From: Pleomorphomonas diazotrophica
Lineage (GTDB): Bacteria; Pseudomonadota; Alphaproteobacteria; Rhizobiales; Pleomorphomonadaceae
Assembly: GCF_002844595.1 (NCBI RefSeq)
Contig: NZ_PJNW01000001.1
Span: 124,001 to 188,000 of the forward strand
Reading direction: 5' to 3'
DNA length: 64,000 bases
Positions 37,233 to 45,985 of this stretch are shown piece by piece. The notes under the pieces are model-generated. The model made no database searches. It was not told the DNA's origin and saw nothing but the letters and a program-made list of their open reading frames with translations. How positions within the stretch are numbered: the stretch's first letter is position 1; each line of letters opens with the position of its first letter. A program made the translations under genes and the position numbers.

Positions 37233-38036
37233 TCAGTGGCCGGCGATCATCCGGCGCGTCAGCTCGTAAAGCGCGATGCCGCTGGTGGTTGCGACATTGA
37301 GGCTGTCGAACCCGCCGGCCATGTCGATGCGCACCGTCTCGGCACCGGCCATTTCCGCGTCGGGGAGTCCAGGCCCTTCCGTTCCGAGCAGCAACGCCAC
37401 CGGCCGATCGGTCGGCACTTCGTCAAGGCGCATGGCGCCGCGAGGCGACAGCGCCAGCACCCGATACCCCAGGCCGGTCAGGGCATTTGTGACGCCTTTA
37501 TCCGCGTCGAGCCGTGTGAAGGGTACTCTCAACACGCCGCCGACCGAGACTCGGATCGCCTTGCGGTAAAGCGGATCGCACGATGTCGCATCGAGCACGA
37601 CAGCTCCCGCGCCGAAGGCCGCCGTGTTGCGGAAGATGCCGCCCATGTTGTCGTGATTGGCGATGCCGACGAGGCCGACCACGACACGCGGACGATCGGC
37701 CAGCAGGTCGGCAAGGGGAGCGGAAGGCATACGCCGGCCGAGGCCGAGAAGACCGCGATGGATGGGAAAGCCGACGACGGCATCCATCAGCGTCTGCTCG
37801 GCCACGAAGATCGGTAGGTCCTCGGGAGGCGACCAGGCCAGCGCGGTTTCGACGCGGTTGTCGGCGATCAGCAGCGCCTCCGGCCGAAAGCGCGCTCCCT
37901 CCGACAGGAACACGGCAAGTACGCTTTCGCCCTCGGCGATGAACGCGTTGCCGTGGCTTCGCTGGAGATCGCGGTCGCGGACGTTCATGAAGGGCGCAAG
38001 GCGCGGATCCTTCGGATCGGTGACCGGAATGAGCAT
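37233..38036 (-). CDS. RNA 2'-O-methyltransferase, SpoU/TrmH family
   Basis: 267 residues from the ATG at 38036 (GGAAGA 8 bases upstream; the frame is open to 38069). N-terminal substrate-binding part (about 1-105), then the SPOUT trefoil-knot domain with VGLVGIANHDNMGGIFRNTA (about 120-140), LLLGTEGPGLP (about 220-230) and SLNVATTSGIALYEL (about 245-260), the three SpoU motifs. It methylates a ribose in tRNA or rRNA; which one cannot be told from sequence alone. It is convergent with cfa. Confidence 0.88.
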   Translation of the reverse strand: MLIPVTDPKDPRLAPFMNVRDRDLQRSHGNAFIAEGESVLAVFLSEGARFRPEALLIADNRVETALAWSPPEDLPIFVAEQTLMDAVVGFPIHRGLLGLGRRMPSAPLADLLADRPRVVVGLVGIANHDNMGGIFRNTAAFGAGAVVLDATSCDPLYRKAIRVSVGGVLRVPFTRLDADKGVTNALTGLGYRVLALSPRGAMRLDEVPTDRPVALLLGTEGPGLPDAEMAGAETVRIDMAGGFDSLNVATTSGIALYELTRRMIAGH

Positions 38037-38086
38037 GGCGTCGTCTTCCGCTGCTTGACGGCTGGGCACGGGACACCGTTACTAGA

Positions 38087-38130
38087 GCAACTCCAGCAAA
38101 AGTGGGAACCGGTTTTGCGTCCGGAGTTGC
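38087..38130. repeat. Rhizobial-type intergenic palindromic repeat (44 bp)
   Basis: GCAACTCC (38087-38094) pairs with GGAGTTGC (38123-38130), enclosing a second stem GCAAAA/TTTTGC (38096-38101 with 38113-38118). The form (GCAACTCC, then AAAAGTG, then CGGTTTT, then TCCGGAGTTGCG) resembles a dispersed extragenic element I associate with rhizobial genomes. Single copy in this window. Confidence 0.55.
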
Positions 38131-38196
38131 GTCTTGACAAAAAGCCCTGGCTGGGAGGCGCGGACGGCAGAGGGTCATGCCCAAAGGATTTGCGAG

Positions 38197-38550
38197 ATGT
38201 CTCTACATCGACTGATCGGTTTGTCCGCGGGTGTTGCCGGTGCGGTCGGCGTGGCGACGCTCGCCGTCGGGGCGCACGCGGTTACCGGCGCCAATCTTGA
38301 CGTGGCCGGAAACATCCTTCTGTTTCATGCGGTGGCGCTCTTGGCGCTTGCCAACGCCAATGGTCAGCGGCTGCGCGGTCTGTCGGCCCTGCTGTTCGTC
38401 GCCGGTTGCCTCCTGTTCTCTGGCGAGCTGATCTTCAAGGCAGCCATGGCGCGGACCCTGTTTCCGATGGCGGCGCCGTCGGGTGGCATCGCGCTGATCC
38501 TCGGTTGGTTCACGGTGGCCATCGGATCGTTGCTGCCACGTCGCCCATAG
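38197..38550 (+). CDS. DUF423 small membrane protein
   Basis: 117 residues from the ATG at 38197, with AGGA 9 bases upstream. Four hydrophobic segments: LSAGVAGAVGVATLAVGAHA, ILLFHAVALLALANA, LSALLFVAGCLLFSGELIF, GGIALILGWFTVAIGSLL. DUF423 (YgdD-like) signatures include GAHAV, FHAVALLAL, FSGELI and PxGGxALILGW. Function unknown; inner membrane. The gap to fabD is 93 bases on the same strand. Confidence 0.85.
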   Translation: MSLHRLIGLSAGVAGAVGVATLAVGAHAVTGANLDVAGNILLFHAVALLALANANGQRLRGLSALLFVAGCLLFSGELIFKAAMARTLFPMAAPSGGIALILGWFTVAIGSLLPRRP

Positions 38551-38643
38551 GGCTGCTTTTCCCCGGAATCCGGCGGCGCGGCCTTGACTCTTGCGCGGCT
38601 AGATGGTCGTGTCCGCCCCGAAAACCATTGAGGAAAGCCAACA

Positions 38644-39591
38644 ATGACCAACGCCTTCGTGTTTCCCGGTCAGGGCAGTCAGGCCATCGGTATGGGCCAG
38701 GCCCTTGCGGACCATTATGCCGCCGCGCGGGCGGTGTTCGAGGAGGTGGACGACGCCCTCGGCGAGAAGCTGTCCGACATCATCTTCAACGGTCCCGAGG
38801 ATCAACTGACTCTGACCGCCAACACCCAGCCGGCGCTGATGGCGGTCAGCCTTGCCGCGCTGCGCGCCCTGGAAGCCGAAGGCATCACCATCAAGCAGCA
38901 TGCGTCCTTCGTGGCGGGTCATTCGCTGGGCGAATACTCGGCACTGGCCGCCGCCGGCGCGCTGTCGGTGACCGACGCCGCCCGTCTGCTGCGCACGCGC
39001 GGCAACGCCATGCAGAAGGCGGTTCCGGTGGGTGAGGGCGCCATGGCTGCACTGCTCGGCCTCGACTTCGAGGCGGCGGTAGCCGTCGCCAAGGAAGCTG
39101 CCCAGGGCGACGTCTGCGAGGCGGCCAACGACAACGCCCCCGGGCAGGTGGTGGTGTCCGGCGCCAAGCTCGCCGTCATCCGCGCCGTCGATATTGCCAA
39201 GGCCAAGGGCGCCAAGCGTGCCATGTTGCTCAACGTCTCCGCCCCCTTCCACTGCAAGCTGATGCAGCCGGCAGCCGAGGCGATGGCCGAGGCGCTCGCC
39301 ACAGCGACCATCAACGCGCCGATCGTGCCGATCTTCGCCAACGTCACAGCAGCCCCAACCTCCGATCCCGAGGCGATCCGCAAGCAGCTCGTCGCCCAGG
39401 TGACCGGCACCGTCCGCTGGCGCGAGAGCGTGTCGGCCATGGCCGGCGCCGGCGTCGACAAGTTCGTGGAAGTGGGTGCCGGCAAGGTGCTGTCCGGCCT
39501 CATCCGCCGCATCGCGCCCGCTGAAGGCGTGATCGACTTCGGCAAGCCCAGCGATATTGCCGACGTCAAGGCGCTTCTCGGCCTCGCTTGA
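38644..39591 (+). CDS. fabD: Malonyl-CoA:ACP transacylase
   Basis: 315 residues. FPGQGSQAIGMG at the N-terminus, catalytic Ser in GHSLGEYSA (about residue 95), QPALMAVSLAALRALE before it, and VSAPFHCKLMQPAAEAM with the second catalytic residue His (about 202). It transfers malonyl groups to acyl carrier protein to start fatty-acid elongation in the cytoplasm. It stands apart from fabG and acpP, which often adjoin it in alphaproteobacteria. Good start: AGGAAAGCCAACA before the ATG. Confidence 0.95.
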   Translation: MTNAFVFPGQGSQAIGMGQALADHYAAARAVFEEVDDALGEKLSDIIFNGPEDQLTLTANTQPALMAVSLAALRALEAEGITIKQHASFVAGHSLGEYSALAAAGALSVTDAARLLRTRGNAMQKAVPVGEGAMAALLGLDFEAAVAVAKEAAQGDVCEAANDNAPGQVVVSGAKLAVIRAVDIAKAKGAKRAMLLNVSAPFHCKLMQPAAEAMAEALATATINAPIVPIFANVTAAPTSDPEAIRKQLVAQVTGTVRWRESVSAMAGAGVDKFVEVGAGKVLSGLIRRIAPAEGVIDFGKPSDIADVKALLGLA

Positions 39592-39600
39592 GGCACAAAA

Positions 39601-39626
39601 TTATGCGGTATCATGATACCGCATAA
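39601..39626. repeat. Perfect 26-bp palindrome between fabD and rplM
   Basis: Left arm TTATGCGGTATCA, right arm its exact reverse complement, no spacer, starting 10 bases after the fabD stop. Its GC content is lower than its surroundings. No T-run follows. Either a protein-binding site (the symmetric core GGTATCATGATACC suits a dimeric repressor) or a 3'-end structure of fabD. Confidence 0.7.
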
Positions 39627-39640
39627 GCCAAGTGTTTGAT

Positions 39641-39792
39641 TCCAATGGATAGGATGCCGCTCGCGCTGCTTGACAAGCGAGCGGCATTTCCATATTGGAA
39701 GGCGCGACGGCGGCGCCCGGCAACGGGAGCCGCCATTTCGCATCGGCAACGCTGCGAAAGATGAGACGAACCGGCCGCCTTTCCGGGCGGCC
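39641..39792 (+). promoter_or_regulatory. Structured leader of the rplM-rpsI operon
   Basis: Three stems in a row. P1: ATGCCGCTCGC/GCGAGCGGCAT (39654-39664 with 39677-39687), perfect 11 bp, flanked by CCAAT/ATTGG that can extend it. P2: GGCGGC/GCCGCC (39709-39714 with 39729-39734). P3: GGCCGCC/GGCGGCC (39773-39779 with 39786-39792). They occupy the leader up to 24 bases before the rplM start. Ribosomal-protein operons are often autoregulated by binding such leaders; this one is not a structure I can name. Confidence 0.5.
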
Positions 39793-39815
39793 CAAATCGG
39801 AAGACGGTAACGCCC

Positions 39816-40277
39816 ATGACGACCTATACGGCGAAGCCGGCGGACATCGAGAAGAAGTGGGTCTTGATCGACGCCGAAGGCCTCGTGGTCGGCCGCCTCG
39901 CGACTGTGATCGCGATGCGCCTCCGCGGCAAGCACAAGGCCACCTACACCCCGCACATGGACGACGGCGACAATGTCATCGTCATCAACGCGGACAAGGT
40001 GGTGCTGACCGGCCGCAAGTACACCGACAAGACCTATTACTGGCACACCGGCTATATCGGCGGCATCAAGGAGCGCAAGGCGCGCCAGATCCTCGAAGGC
40101 CGCTTCCCCGAGCGCGTGCTCGAGAAGGCCGTTGAGCGCATGATCCCCGAGGGTCCGCTCGGCCGTCGCCAGCTTTCCAACCTCCGCGTCTACGCCGGTG
40201 CCGAGCATCCCCATGCCGCCCAGCAGCCGGAAGTCCTCGACGTCAAGTCGATGAACAAGATGAACACGAGGCCTTGA
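39816..40277 (+). CDS. rplM: 50S ribosomal protein L13
   Basis: 153 residues. Typical L13: [68 protein letters not shown]. Binds 23S rRNA early in large-subunit assembly. Operon with rpsI, 3 bases apart, as in nearly all bacteria; the two end at a strong terminator. Confidence 0.98.
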   Translation: MTTYTAKPADIEKKWVLIDAEGLVVGRLATVIAMRLRGKHKATYTPHMDDGDNVIVINADKVVLTGRKYTDKTYYWHTGYIGGIKERKARQILEGRFPERVLEKAVERMIPEGPLGRRQLSNLRVYAGAEHPHAAQQPEVLDVKSMNKMNTRP

Positions 40278-40280
40278 TCC

Positions 40281-40757
40281 ATGGCTGAGCTCTCCTCCCT
40301 CGCTGAACTCGGCGCTGCCGACGTCGCTCCGGTGGCCGAGGCCCCGGTGCACGTTCAGAAGCTCGACAAGTTCGGCCGCGCCTATGCCACTGGCAAGCGC
40401 AAGAACGCCATCGCTCGCGTCTGGGTCAAGCCGGGTTCCGGCAAGATCGTCGTGAACGGCAAGGAGTTCAACGTCTACTTCGGGCGTCCGGTGCTCCAGA
40501 TGATCGTCCAGCAGCCGATCTACGCCGCTGCCCGTGACGGCCAGTTCGACATCATCGCCACGGTTGCCGGCGGCGGTCTTTCGGGCCAGGCCGGCGCTCT
40601 GCGTCACGGCATTTCCAAGGCGCTGACCTACTACGAGCCGGGCCTGCGCGGCGTGCTCAAGAAGCTCGGCTTCCTGACCCGCGACAGCCGCGTCGTCGAG
40701 CGCAAGAAGTACGGCAAGCGCAAGGCGCGCCGGAGCTTCCAGTTCTCGAAGCGCTGA
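40281..40757 (+). CDS. rpsI: 30S ribosomal protein S9
   Basis: 158 residues. An N-terminal Ala-rich extension (about 1-28) precedes the conserved part starting at [20 protein letters not shown]; the end is [20 protein letters not shown] with the basic tail reaching the P-site tRNA (final FSKR). The N-terminal extension is usual in alphaproteobacteria. Confidence 0.98.
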   Translation: MAELSSLAELGAADVAPVAEAPVHVQKLDKFGRAYATGKRKNAIARVWVKPGSGKIVVNGKEFNVYFGRPVLQMIVQQPIYAAARDGQFDIIATVAGGGLSGQAGALRHGISKALTYYEPGLRGVLKKLGFLTRDSRVVERKKYGKRKARRSFQFSKR

Positions 40758-40783
40758 TCCGGATTTCGGATTTGGAATGTGGA

Positions 40784-40818
40784 AAGGGCGGTGCCGATGG
40801 CGCCGCCCTTTTCCTTTT
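40784..40818 (+). terminator. Terminator of rplM-rpsI
   Basis: Stem AAGGGCGG/CCGCCCTT (40784-40791 with 40803-40810) with inner GCC/GGC pairing, followed by TTCCTTTT. 26 bases after the rpsI stop. Confidence 0.9.
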
Positions 40819-40845
40819 GAGTTTTCAGCTTGGAAGCTGCTGACA

Positions 40846-41769
40846 TCAGTCCTTGATCCGCAGGCCCACCGGATCGGGCGGCAGGGGGATGAACTCCGTC
40901 TCGCCAGCGATCTCCGGGAAGCGGCGGGCGCGCCAGTCGGCCTTGGCCGCCTCTATGCGCTCCTTTGAAGACGAGACGAAGTTCCAGTAGATGTGCCGCT
41001 TTTCGGGGAACGGCTCGCCGCCGATCAGCACGAGGCGCGTCGCCTCCGCGGCAATCAGGATCACCTCGGTGCCCGGACGGAAGACGACGAGCTGGTTGGG
41101 CGGAAAGACGCCATCTTGTCCCTCGATGCCGACAGCGCCGCTGATCACATAGGCGGCTCGCTCGACATGATCCGGCGGCACCTTGAAGCGCGTGCCGGCT
41201 TCGAGATGGACGTCGGCATACATCAGGTCGGAGTAGACCGGCACCGGTGAGCGGGTGCCGAAGCCGTCGCCGGCCACCAGCGTCATGCGCACGCCGGTAT
41301 CGGAGAAGATGGGCAGGGCCGCCTTGTCGTGATGGCTGAACAGCGGAGCGATCTCCTCGCTGTCTTTGGGCAACGCCACCCAGATCTGCGTGCCGAACAG
41401 GCTGCCGCCGGCCGTGTGCACGGCCGCCGGGAAGCGCTCGGAATGGACGATGCCATTGCCGGCGGTCATCCAGTTGACCTCGCCGGCGCGGATCGTCTCC
41501 TTGTGGCCGGCGCTGTCGCGATGGATCATTTCGCCGTCGAACAGGTAGGTCAGCGTCGACAGGCCGATGTGCGGATGTGGCCGTACGTCTTCCGCCTCGC
41601 CGGCCCCGAACATCACCGGTCCCATCTGGTCGAAGAAAATGAAGGGCCCCACCATGCGGCGCTGCGCCGAGGGCAGGGCGCGGCGCACCTTGAAGCCGCC
41701 GAGATCGCGAACGTTGGGAAGGATGATTTCCTCGATGCGGTCGTTGCCGCCCCTGCCGGGAATGCTCAT
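40846..41769 (-). CDS. Pirin family protein
   Basis: 307 residues, bicupin fold. N-terminal cupin with metal ligands in RPHPHIGLSTLTYLF (His-x-His) and TAGNGIVHSE (His and Glu), FFDQMGPVMFG before them, and a degenerate C-terminal cupin (about 175-290). Bacterial pirins hold iron and some act as quercetin 2,3-dioxygenases; physiological roles vary. The start has AAAGGACAG 6-12 bases upstream. Convergent with rpsI, probably monocistronic. Confidence 0.9.
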   Translation of the reverse strand: MSIPGRGGNDRIEEIILPNVRDLGGFKVRRALPSAQRRMVGPFIFFDQMGPVMFGAGEAEDVRPHPHIGLSTLTYLFDGEMIHRDSAGHKETIRAGEVNWMTAGNGIVHSERFPAAVHTAGGSLFGTQIWVALPKDSEEIAPLFSHHDKAALPIFSDTGVRMTLVAGDGFGTRSPVPVYSDLMYADVHLEAGTRFKVPPDHVERAAYVISGAVGIEGQDGVFPPNQLVVFRPGTEVILIAAEATRLVLIGGEPFPEKRHIYWNFVSSSKERIEAAKADWRARRFPEIAGETEFIPLPPDPVGLRIKD

Positions 41770-41900
41770 GATCTGTCCTTTCTGTTGTCGGGCAGATTAG
41801 GTGTTTCTCCCGATGAACGGTAGCCGCCGTTTGTTGAACGGTGTTTTCATGGCGATGGACGCGATGTTTCGCGAGAGCAGGCAAGAGTTCGTAGTAGATC

Positions 41901-41932
41901 AAATAAAAAAGCAGGGCCGAAGCCCTGCTTTT
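41901..41932. terminator. Strong bidirectional terminator
   Basis: Perfect 10-bp stem AAAGCAGGGC/GCCCTGCTTT (41908-41917 with 41922-41931). On the minus strand the loop is TTCG and it is followed by TTTTTTATTT, so it is strongest for a transcript coming from the right on the minus strand; on the plus strand it is followed by TTAG. No annotated gene ends here, which implies an unannotated transcript. Confidence 0.85.
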
Positions 41933-41939
41933 AGTTCCG

Positions 41940-42106
41940 CGTGTCAGCCCATAAAGCCTACAGATAGAAAGACCTCCCAATCCATCCGCCGGCGGCAGCG
42001 TTTTCCGCGCCTATATGGGTTTTCCCTCCCAAGACTCAGACCGCGATAACCGGAAGGCATTCTATTTTTGCCTATTTTGACGGCCTCATTTACTGAGGCT
42101 TTTCGT
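41940..42106 (+). ncRNA. Candidate trans-acting small RNA with anti-Shine-Dalgarno motifs
   Basis: No gene is recognisable here, the GC content drops relative to neighbours, and a textbook Rho-independent terminator on the plus strand (42083-42106) ends no annotated gene. Upstream of it are two CCTCCC motifs (41973-41978 and 42025-42030), complementary to ribosome-binding sites, a feature of several alphaproteobacterial small RNAs. The 5' end is not defined. An 81-codon open frame on the other strand (42189-41944) lacks a ribosome-binding site. Confidence 0.35.
42083..42106 (+). terminator. Orphan Rho-independent terminator
   Basis: Perfect 6-bp stem GCCTCA/TGAGGC, TTTAC loop, then TTTTCG and further on TCTTTT. 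It is 339 bases before proS and follows no recognised gene. Confidence 0.7.
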
Positions 42107-42444
42107 CTTTTGGCCGTGCCGTCCTTATTTATGGCGGGTACCATACACTGCGATTTTTCGTTTGTCATCCATTTGTGCATAGGCTGCATGCTTGTTCAGC
42201 ATGGGCCGGTTTGTTCGGCGGCCTTACGATCGGGATCGGGAAATATCGCCATATCAATGAGTTGCGCAGGACCTCTGGAGTCGTTCCGATTTGCCGGCTC
42301 ATCTGTGGTTTGACTCATAGACTAAAGTCATAGCTTCTCGCGGGGCATGGCCTTGCTTTCGACGGTCGGGGACTGATCGGTCTTGTTTTTTCAGGGTCGA
42401 TGCGCTTTGAGTAGCCCGCTCATCCCAACGCGCGAGAGGATTCC
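42107..42444. other. 338-base gap upstream of proS, no gene seen
   Basis: AT-richer than its surroundings. Contains a short CATGCT/AGCATG hairpin (42187-42203). The last 12 bases (GAGAGGATTCC) give proS a good ribosome-binding site. No T-box-like or other known aminoacyl-tRNA-synthetase leader was recognised. Confidence 0.4.
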
Positions 42445-43767
42445 ATGCGTCTCAGCCGGTATTTCCTGCCCATTCTCAAAGAGGCGCCCAAGGAGGCGGA
42501 GATCGTCTCGCATCGCCTGATGCTGCGCGCCGGCATGATGCGCCAGCAGAACGCCGGCATCTATTCCTGGCTGCCGCTCGGCCTCAAGGTTCTGAAGAAG
42601 ATCGAGGCCGTCGTGCGCGAGGAGCAGGATCGGTCCGGCGCCGTCGAAATTCTGATGCCGTCCATCCAGCCGGCCGACCTCTGGCGTGAGAGTGGCCGCT
42701 ACGACGCCTATGGCAAGGAGATGCTGCGCATCGTCGACCGCCACGAGCGCGAGATGCTCTATGGTCCGACGGCCGAGGAAGTGGTCACCGACATCTTCCG
42801 CACTTATGTACGCTCCTACCGCGACCTGCCGCTCAACCTCTACAATATCCAATGGAAGTTCCGCGACGAGGTGCGCCCGCGCTTCGGCGTGATGCGCGGC
42901 CGCGAGTTCCTGATGAAGGACGCCTATTCCTTCGACGTCGATCAGGCCGGCGCGCTGCGCGCCTACCACAAGATGTTTGTCGCCTATCTCAGGACCTACA
43001 AGCGGCTGGGCCTCACCGCCATTCCCATGCGCGCCGACACCGGCCCGATCGGCGGCAAGCTCAGCCACGAGTTCATCATTCTTGCCTCGACGGGCGAGAG
43101 CGCGGTGTTCTGCGACAAGGACCTGCTCGACTTGCCGGTTCCGGGCGAGGATGTCGACTTCGAGGGCGATCTGTCGCCGGTCGTCGACATGTTCACCAGC
43201 CGCTACGCCGCGACCGACGAGATGCACGACGAGGCCGCCTTCGCCGCGCTGCCCGAGGAGCGGCGCGTGTCGGCGCGCGGCATCGAGGTCGGCCACATCT
43301 TCTCCTTCGGCACCAAGTATTCCGAGCCGATGGGTGCCAAGGTGGCCATGCCCGACGGCAGCGAGCAGCCGGTGATCATGGGCTCCTACGGCATCGGCGT
43401 GTCGCGCCTCATCGGCGCCATCATCGAGGCGAGCCATGACGACGCCGGCATCATCTGGCCGGAGAGCGTCGCGCCCTTCGGCGCCGGCGTGATCAGCCTC
43501 AGGCCCGACGACGCCGCTGTCACCGCCGCTTGCGAGGACGCCTACGCGAAGCTCTCCGCCGCCGGCAAGGACCCGCTCTACGACGACACCGCCGCCCGTC
43601 CGGGCGCCAAGTTCGCCTCCATGGATCTGATCGGTCTGCCCTGGCAGATCATCATCGGTCCGAAGGGGCTGGCCGACGGCGTGGTCGAGCTGAAGCGCCG
43701 CGCCACCGGCGACAAGGAGCTGGTGTCGCTGGAGTCGGCCATCGCCCGCGTCACAGAAAAGGCCTGA
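42445..43767 (+). CDS. proS: Prolyl-tRNA synthetase, short alphaproteobacterial type
   Basis: 440 residues. Class II motifs: [20 protein letters not shown] near the N-terminus, motif 2 around [20 protein letters not shown] (about 133-152), motif 3 around [14 protein letters not shown] (about 313-326). The C-terminal anticodon domain runs from about 345. The editing (INS) domain found in E. coli ProS between motifs 2 and 3 is absent, as is normal for alphaproteobacterial enzymes of about 440 residues; these rely on separate proteins to remove misacylated tRNA. In Rhizobiales proS is usually followed by lolC and lolD, as here. Confidence 0.96.
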   Translation: MRLSRYFLPILKEAPKEAEIVSHRLMLRAGMMRQQNAGIYSWLPLGLKVLKKIEAVVREEQDRSGAVEILMPSIQPADLWRESGRYDAYGKEMLRIVDRHEREMLYGPTAEEVVTDIFRTYVRSYRDLPLNLYNIQWKFRDEVRPRFGVMRGREFLMKDAYSFDVDQAGALRAYHKMFVAYLRTYKRLGLTAIPMRADTGPIGGKLSHEFIILASTGESAVFCDKDLLDLPVPGEDVDFEGDLSPVVDMFTSRYAATDEMHDEAAFAALPEERRVSARGIEVGHIFSFGTKYSEPMGAKVAMPDGSEQPVIMGSYGIGVSRLIGAIIEASHDDAGIIWPESVAPFGAGVISLRPDDAAVTAACEDAYAKLSAAGKDPLYDDTAARPGAKFASMDLIGLPWQIIIGPKGLADGVVELKRRATGDKELVSLESAIARVTEKA

Positions 43768-43780
43768 TTGTCGCTGAAGA

Positions 43781-43801
43781 GGGGCGGCCGCGTGCCGCCC
43801 C
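43781..43801 (+). terminator. Hairpin after proS
   Basis: Perfect 8-bp stem GGGGCGGC/GCCGCCCC, 5-base loop, 13 bases after the stop. No T-run. Confidence 0.5.
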
Positions 43802-43964
43802 GAGACCGTCCGATTCCGTCTGGAAAACCCGGAAAGGGCAGCTTGCCGGCGGAGGGAATTTGCTAGTCTCACGCGTTGCCGTCCGGTGACGCCCGAGTCG
43901 GCCACCGATCTTCGCGGCGATCGCGTGGGACTCTGAGGTTTGGCCGGCGTTTGGAGGTCTTTGG

Positions 43965-45233
43965 ATGAGCGAGGCGAAAGCGGGGCGTCCCTTCGCTCCC
44001 TTCGAGTGGAAACTGGCCGGCCGTTACCTGAGGTCCCGTCGCAAGGAGGCGTTCATTTCGGTGATCGCCGGCTTCTCCTTCGTCGGCATCATGCTGGGCG
44101 TCGCCACGCTGATCATTGTCATGGCGGTGATGAACGGCTTCCGCGGCCAGTTGATGGACAAGATCCTCGGCATCAACGGCCACGCCGTGGTTCAACCGAT
44201 CGATAGCCCACTCACCGATTACGCCTCGGTCGCCGATCGCCTTGCCGGTGTCGATGGCGTCCGGCTGGCCATGCCCTTCGTGGAAGGGCAGGTGCTGGCG
44301 TCCGGGCCGTCCGGCGCTTTCGGCGTTCTGGTTCGCGGCGTGCGCAGCGCCGATCTTCAGAAGCTGCCGCTCGTCTACGATACCGTGCAGATCGGATCCT
44401 TCGACAAGTTCGACGAGGGCATCGGCGTCGCCATCGGTCAGCGCCTCGCCGAGAGCCTGGGCGTGACGGTGGGCGACAAGATCACGCTGGTCAGCCCCAA
44501 GGGCAACGTCACCGCCCTCGGCACGACGCCGCGCGTCAAGGCCTACCCGGTCGCCGCCATCTTCAAGATCGGCATGAGCGAATACGACGGCACCTTCGTC
44601 TTCATGCCGATCGCCGAGGCGCAGAAGTATTTCATGATGGAGGACAAGGTCACCGCCATCGACGTCTTCGTCAACAATCCCGACGATATCGGCCCGATCA
44701 AGGAACGGCTGACGATCGATGCCGGACGCCCGGTGCTCATCACCGACTGGCGGCAGCGCAACGTCACCTTCTTCTCGGCGCTCGAGGTCGAGCGCAACGT
44801 CATGTTCATGATCCTGACGCTGATCGTGCTGGTGGCGGCGCTCAACATCGTCTCCGGCATGACCATGCTGGTGAAGGACAAGAGCCATGATATCGCCATA
44901 CTCAGAACCATGGGGGCGAGCCGCGGCGCCATCCTGCGCGTCTTCCTGATCACCGGTTCGGCGATCGGCGTCGCCGGCACCATCGCCGGCTTCGCTCTCG
45001 GCCTCGTCGTCTGCCTCAACGTCGAGAAGATCCGGCAGTTCGTGTCCTGGCTGACCTCGACCGAGCTGTTCTCGCCGGAGCTCTACTATCTCAGCCAGTT
45101 GCCGGCCGACATGCAGATGCACGAGACGGTGACCGTGTTGATCATGGCGCTGGTGCTGTCGTTCGCCGCTACCATCTATCCCGCCTGGAAGGCGGCCCGT
45201 CTCGATCCCGTCGACGCGCTGAGGTACGAGTGA
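43965..45233 (+). CDS. lolC: Lipoprotein-releasing system permease LolC/LolE
   Basis: 422 residues. Four membrane helices: one near residues 30-55 ([20 protein letters not shown]), then a large periplasmic domain (about 60-275), and three clustered at about 285-310, 330-360 and 385-408. [20 protein letters not shown] at the N-terminus and [19 protein letters not shown] in the coupling region are MacB/LolC signatures. With LolD it extracts outer-membrane-bound lipoproteins from the inner membrane and passes them to LolA. A single LolC/E-type subunit serves as a homodimer in alphaproteobacteria. The stop overlaps the lolD start (TGATG). Confidence 0.92.
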   Translation: MSEAKAGRPFAPFEWKLAGRYLRSRRKEAFISVIAGFSFVGIMLGVATLIIVMAVMNGFRGQLMDKILGINGHAVVQPIDSPLTDYASVADRLAGVDGVRLAMPFVEGQVLASGPSGAFGVLVRGVRSADLQKLPLVYDTVQIGSFDKFDEGIGVAIGQRLAESLGVTVGDKITLVSPKGNVTALGTTPRVKAYPVAAIFKIGMSEYDGTFVFMPIAEAQKYFMMEDKVTAIDVFVNNPDDIGPIKERLTIDAGRPVLITDWRQRNVTFFSALEVERNVMFMILTLIVLVAALNIVSGMTMLVKDKSHDIAILRTMGASRGAILRVFLITGSAIGVAGTIAGFALGLVVCLNVEKIRQFVSWLTSTELFSPELYYLSQLPADMQMHETVTVLIMALVLSFAATIYPAWKAARLDPVDALRYE

Positions 45234-45946
45234 TGCCGGCTATCGAAACCCTCATCACCGGCGTCGAAGATCCGGTCCTGAAGCTGGTCGGCATCGAGAA
45301 GTCCTACAAGGAAGGCTCGGGTACGCTGCCGATCCTGCGCGGCTGCGACTTCAACCTGTTTTCCGGCGAACTGACGGCGTTGGTGGCGCCATCGGGCGCC
45401 GGCAAGTCGACGCTCTTGCACATCACCGGCCTCCTGGAAAAGCCCGATGCCGGTGACGTCGTCATCGGCGGCAAGGCTTGCGGCAAGCTCGACGATGCCG
45501 ACCGCACCCGCCTTCGCCGCACCGAGATCGGCTTCGTCTATCAGTTTCATCATCTTCTGCCGGAGTTCTCCGCGCTCGAGAACCTGATGATCCCGCAGAT
45601 GATCGCCGGTCTCGACAAGAGGGAAGCGGCCAAGCGGGGCAACGATCTTCTCGCCTACATGCGCCTTGAGAAGCGGGGGACGCACCTGCCATCGCAGCTC
45701 TCCGGCGGTGAGCGGCAGCGTGTCGCCATCGCCCGCGCCGTCGCCAACGCGCCCAAGGTGCTGCTGGCCGACGAGCCGACCGGCAATCTCGACCCGAAAA
45801 CCTCCCATTACGTGTTCGACGCCTTGGCGGCGCTTGTGAGGGCCACCGGCCTCGCCGCCATCATCGCCACGCACAACATGGCGCTGGCCGAGCGTATGGA
45901 CCGGCGCATCACCCTCGACGAAGGGCGGATCGTCGAGCTCGAGTAA
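45233..45946 (+). CDS. lolD: Lipoprotein-releasing system ATPase LolD
   Basis: 237 residues from the ATG at 45233, which overlaps the lolC stop by one base. Walker [10 protein letters not shown] (about 53-61), Q-loop [17 protein letters not shown] (the LLPEF stretch is characteristic of LolD), signature [15 protein letters not shown], Walker [13 protein letters not shown], then [10 protein letters not shown]. Powers lipoprotein release by LolC. In many Rhizobiales lolD is followed by dnaE; here the next gene is dat. Confidence 0.95.
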   Translation: MPAIETLITGVEDPVLKLVGIEKSYKEGSGTLPILRGCDFNLFSGELTALVAPSGAGKSTLLHITGLLEKPDAGDVVIGGKACGKLDDADRTRLRRTEIGFVYQFHHLLPEFSALENLMIPQMIAGLDKREAAKRGNDLLAYMRLEKRGTHLPSQLSGGERQRVAIARAVANAPKVLLADEPTGNLDPKTSHYVFDALAALVRATGLAAIIATHNMALAERMDRRITLDEGRIVELE

Positions 45947-45985
45947 CCTCATTCGCCCTGTCGCCGTTATCCTGGAGCGCCGGCC

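Noticed and set aside
38103-38121. GGAAC with GTT 16 bases later inside the 38-kb repeat, read as a stress promoter
   Set aside because: Spacing is short and the bases belong to a palindromic repeat, so the match is probably incidental.
41944-42189. 81-codon minus-strand frame between pirin and proS, ending 12 bases before a strong minus-strand terminator
   Set aside because: The terminator position is tempting, but there is no ribosome-binding site and no family resemblance, and a plus-strand terminator lies inside it. Kept only as an alternative to the small-RNA idea.
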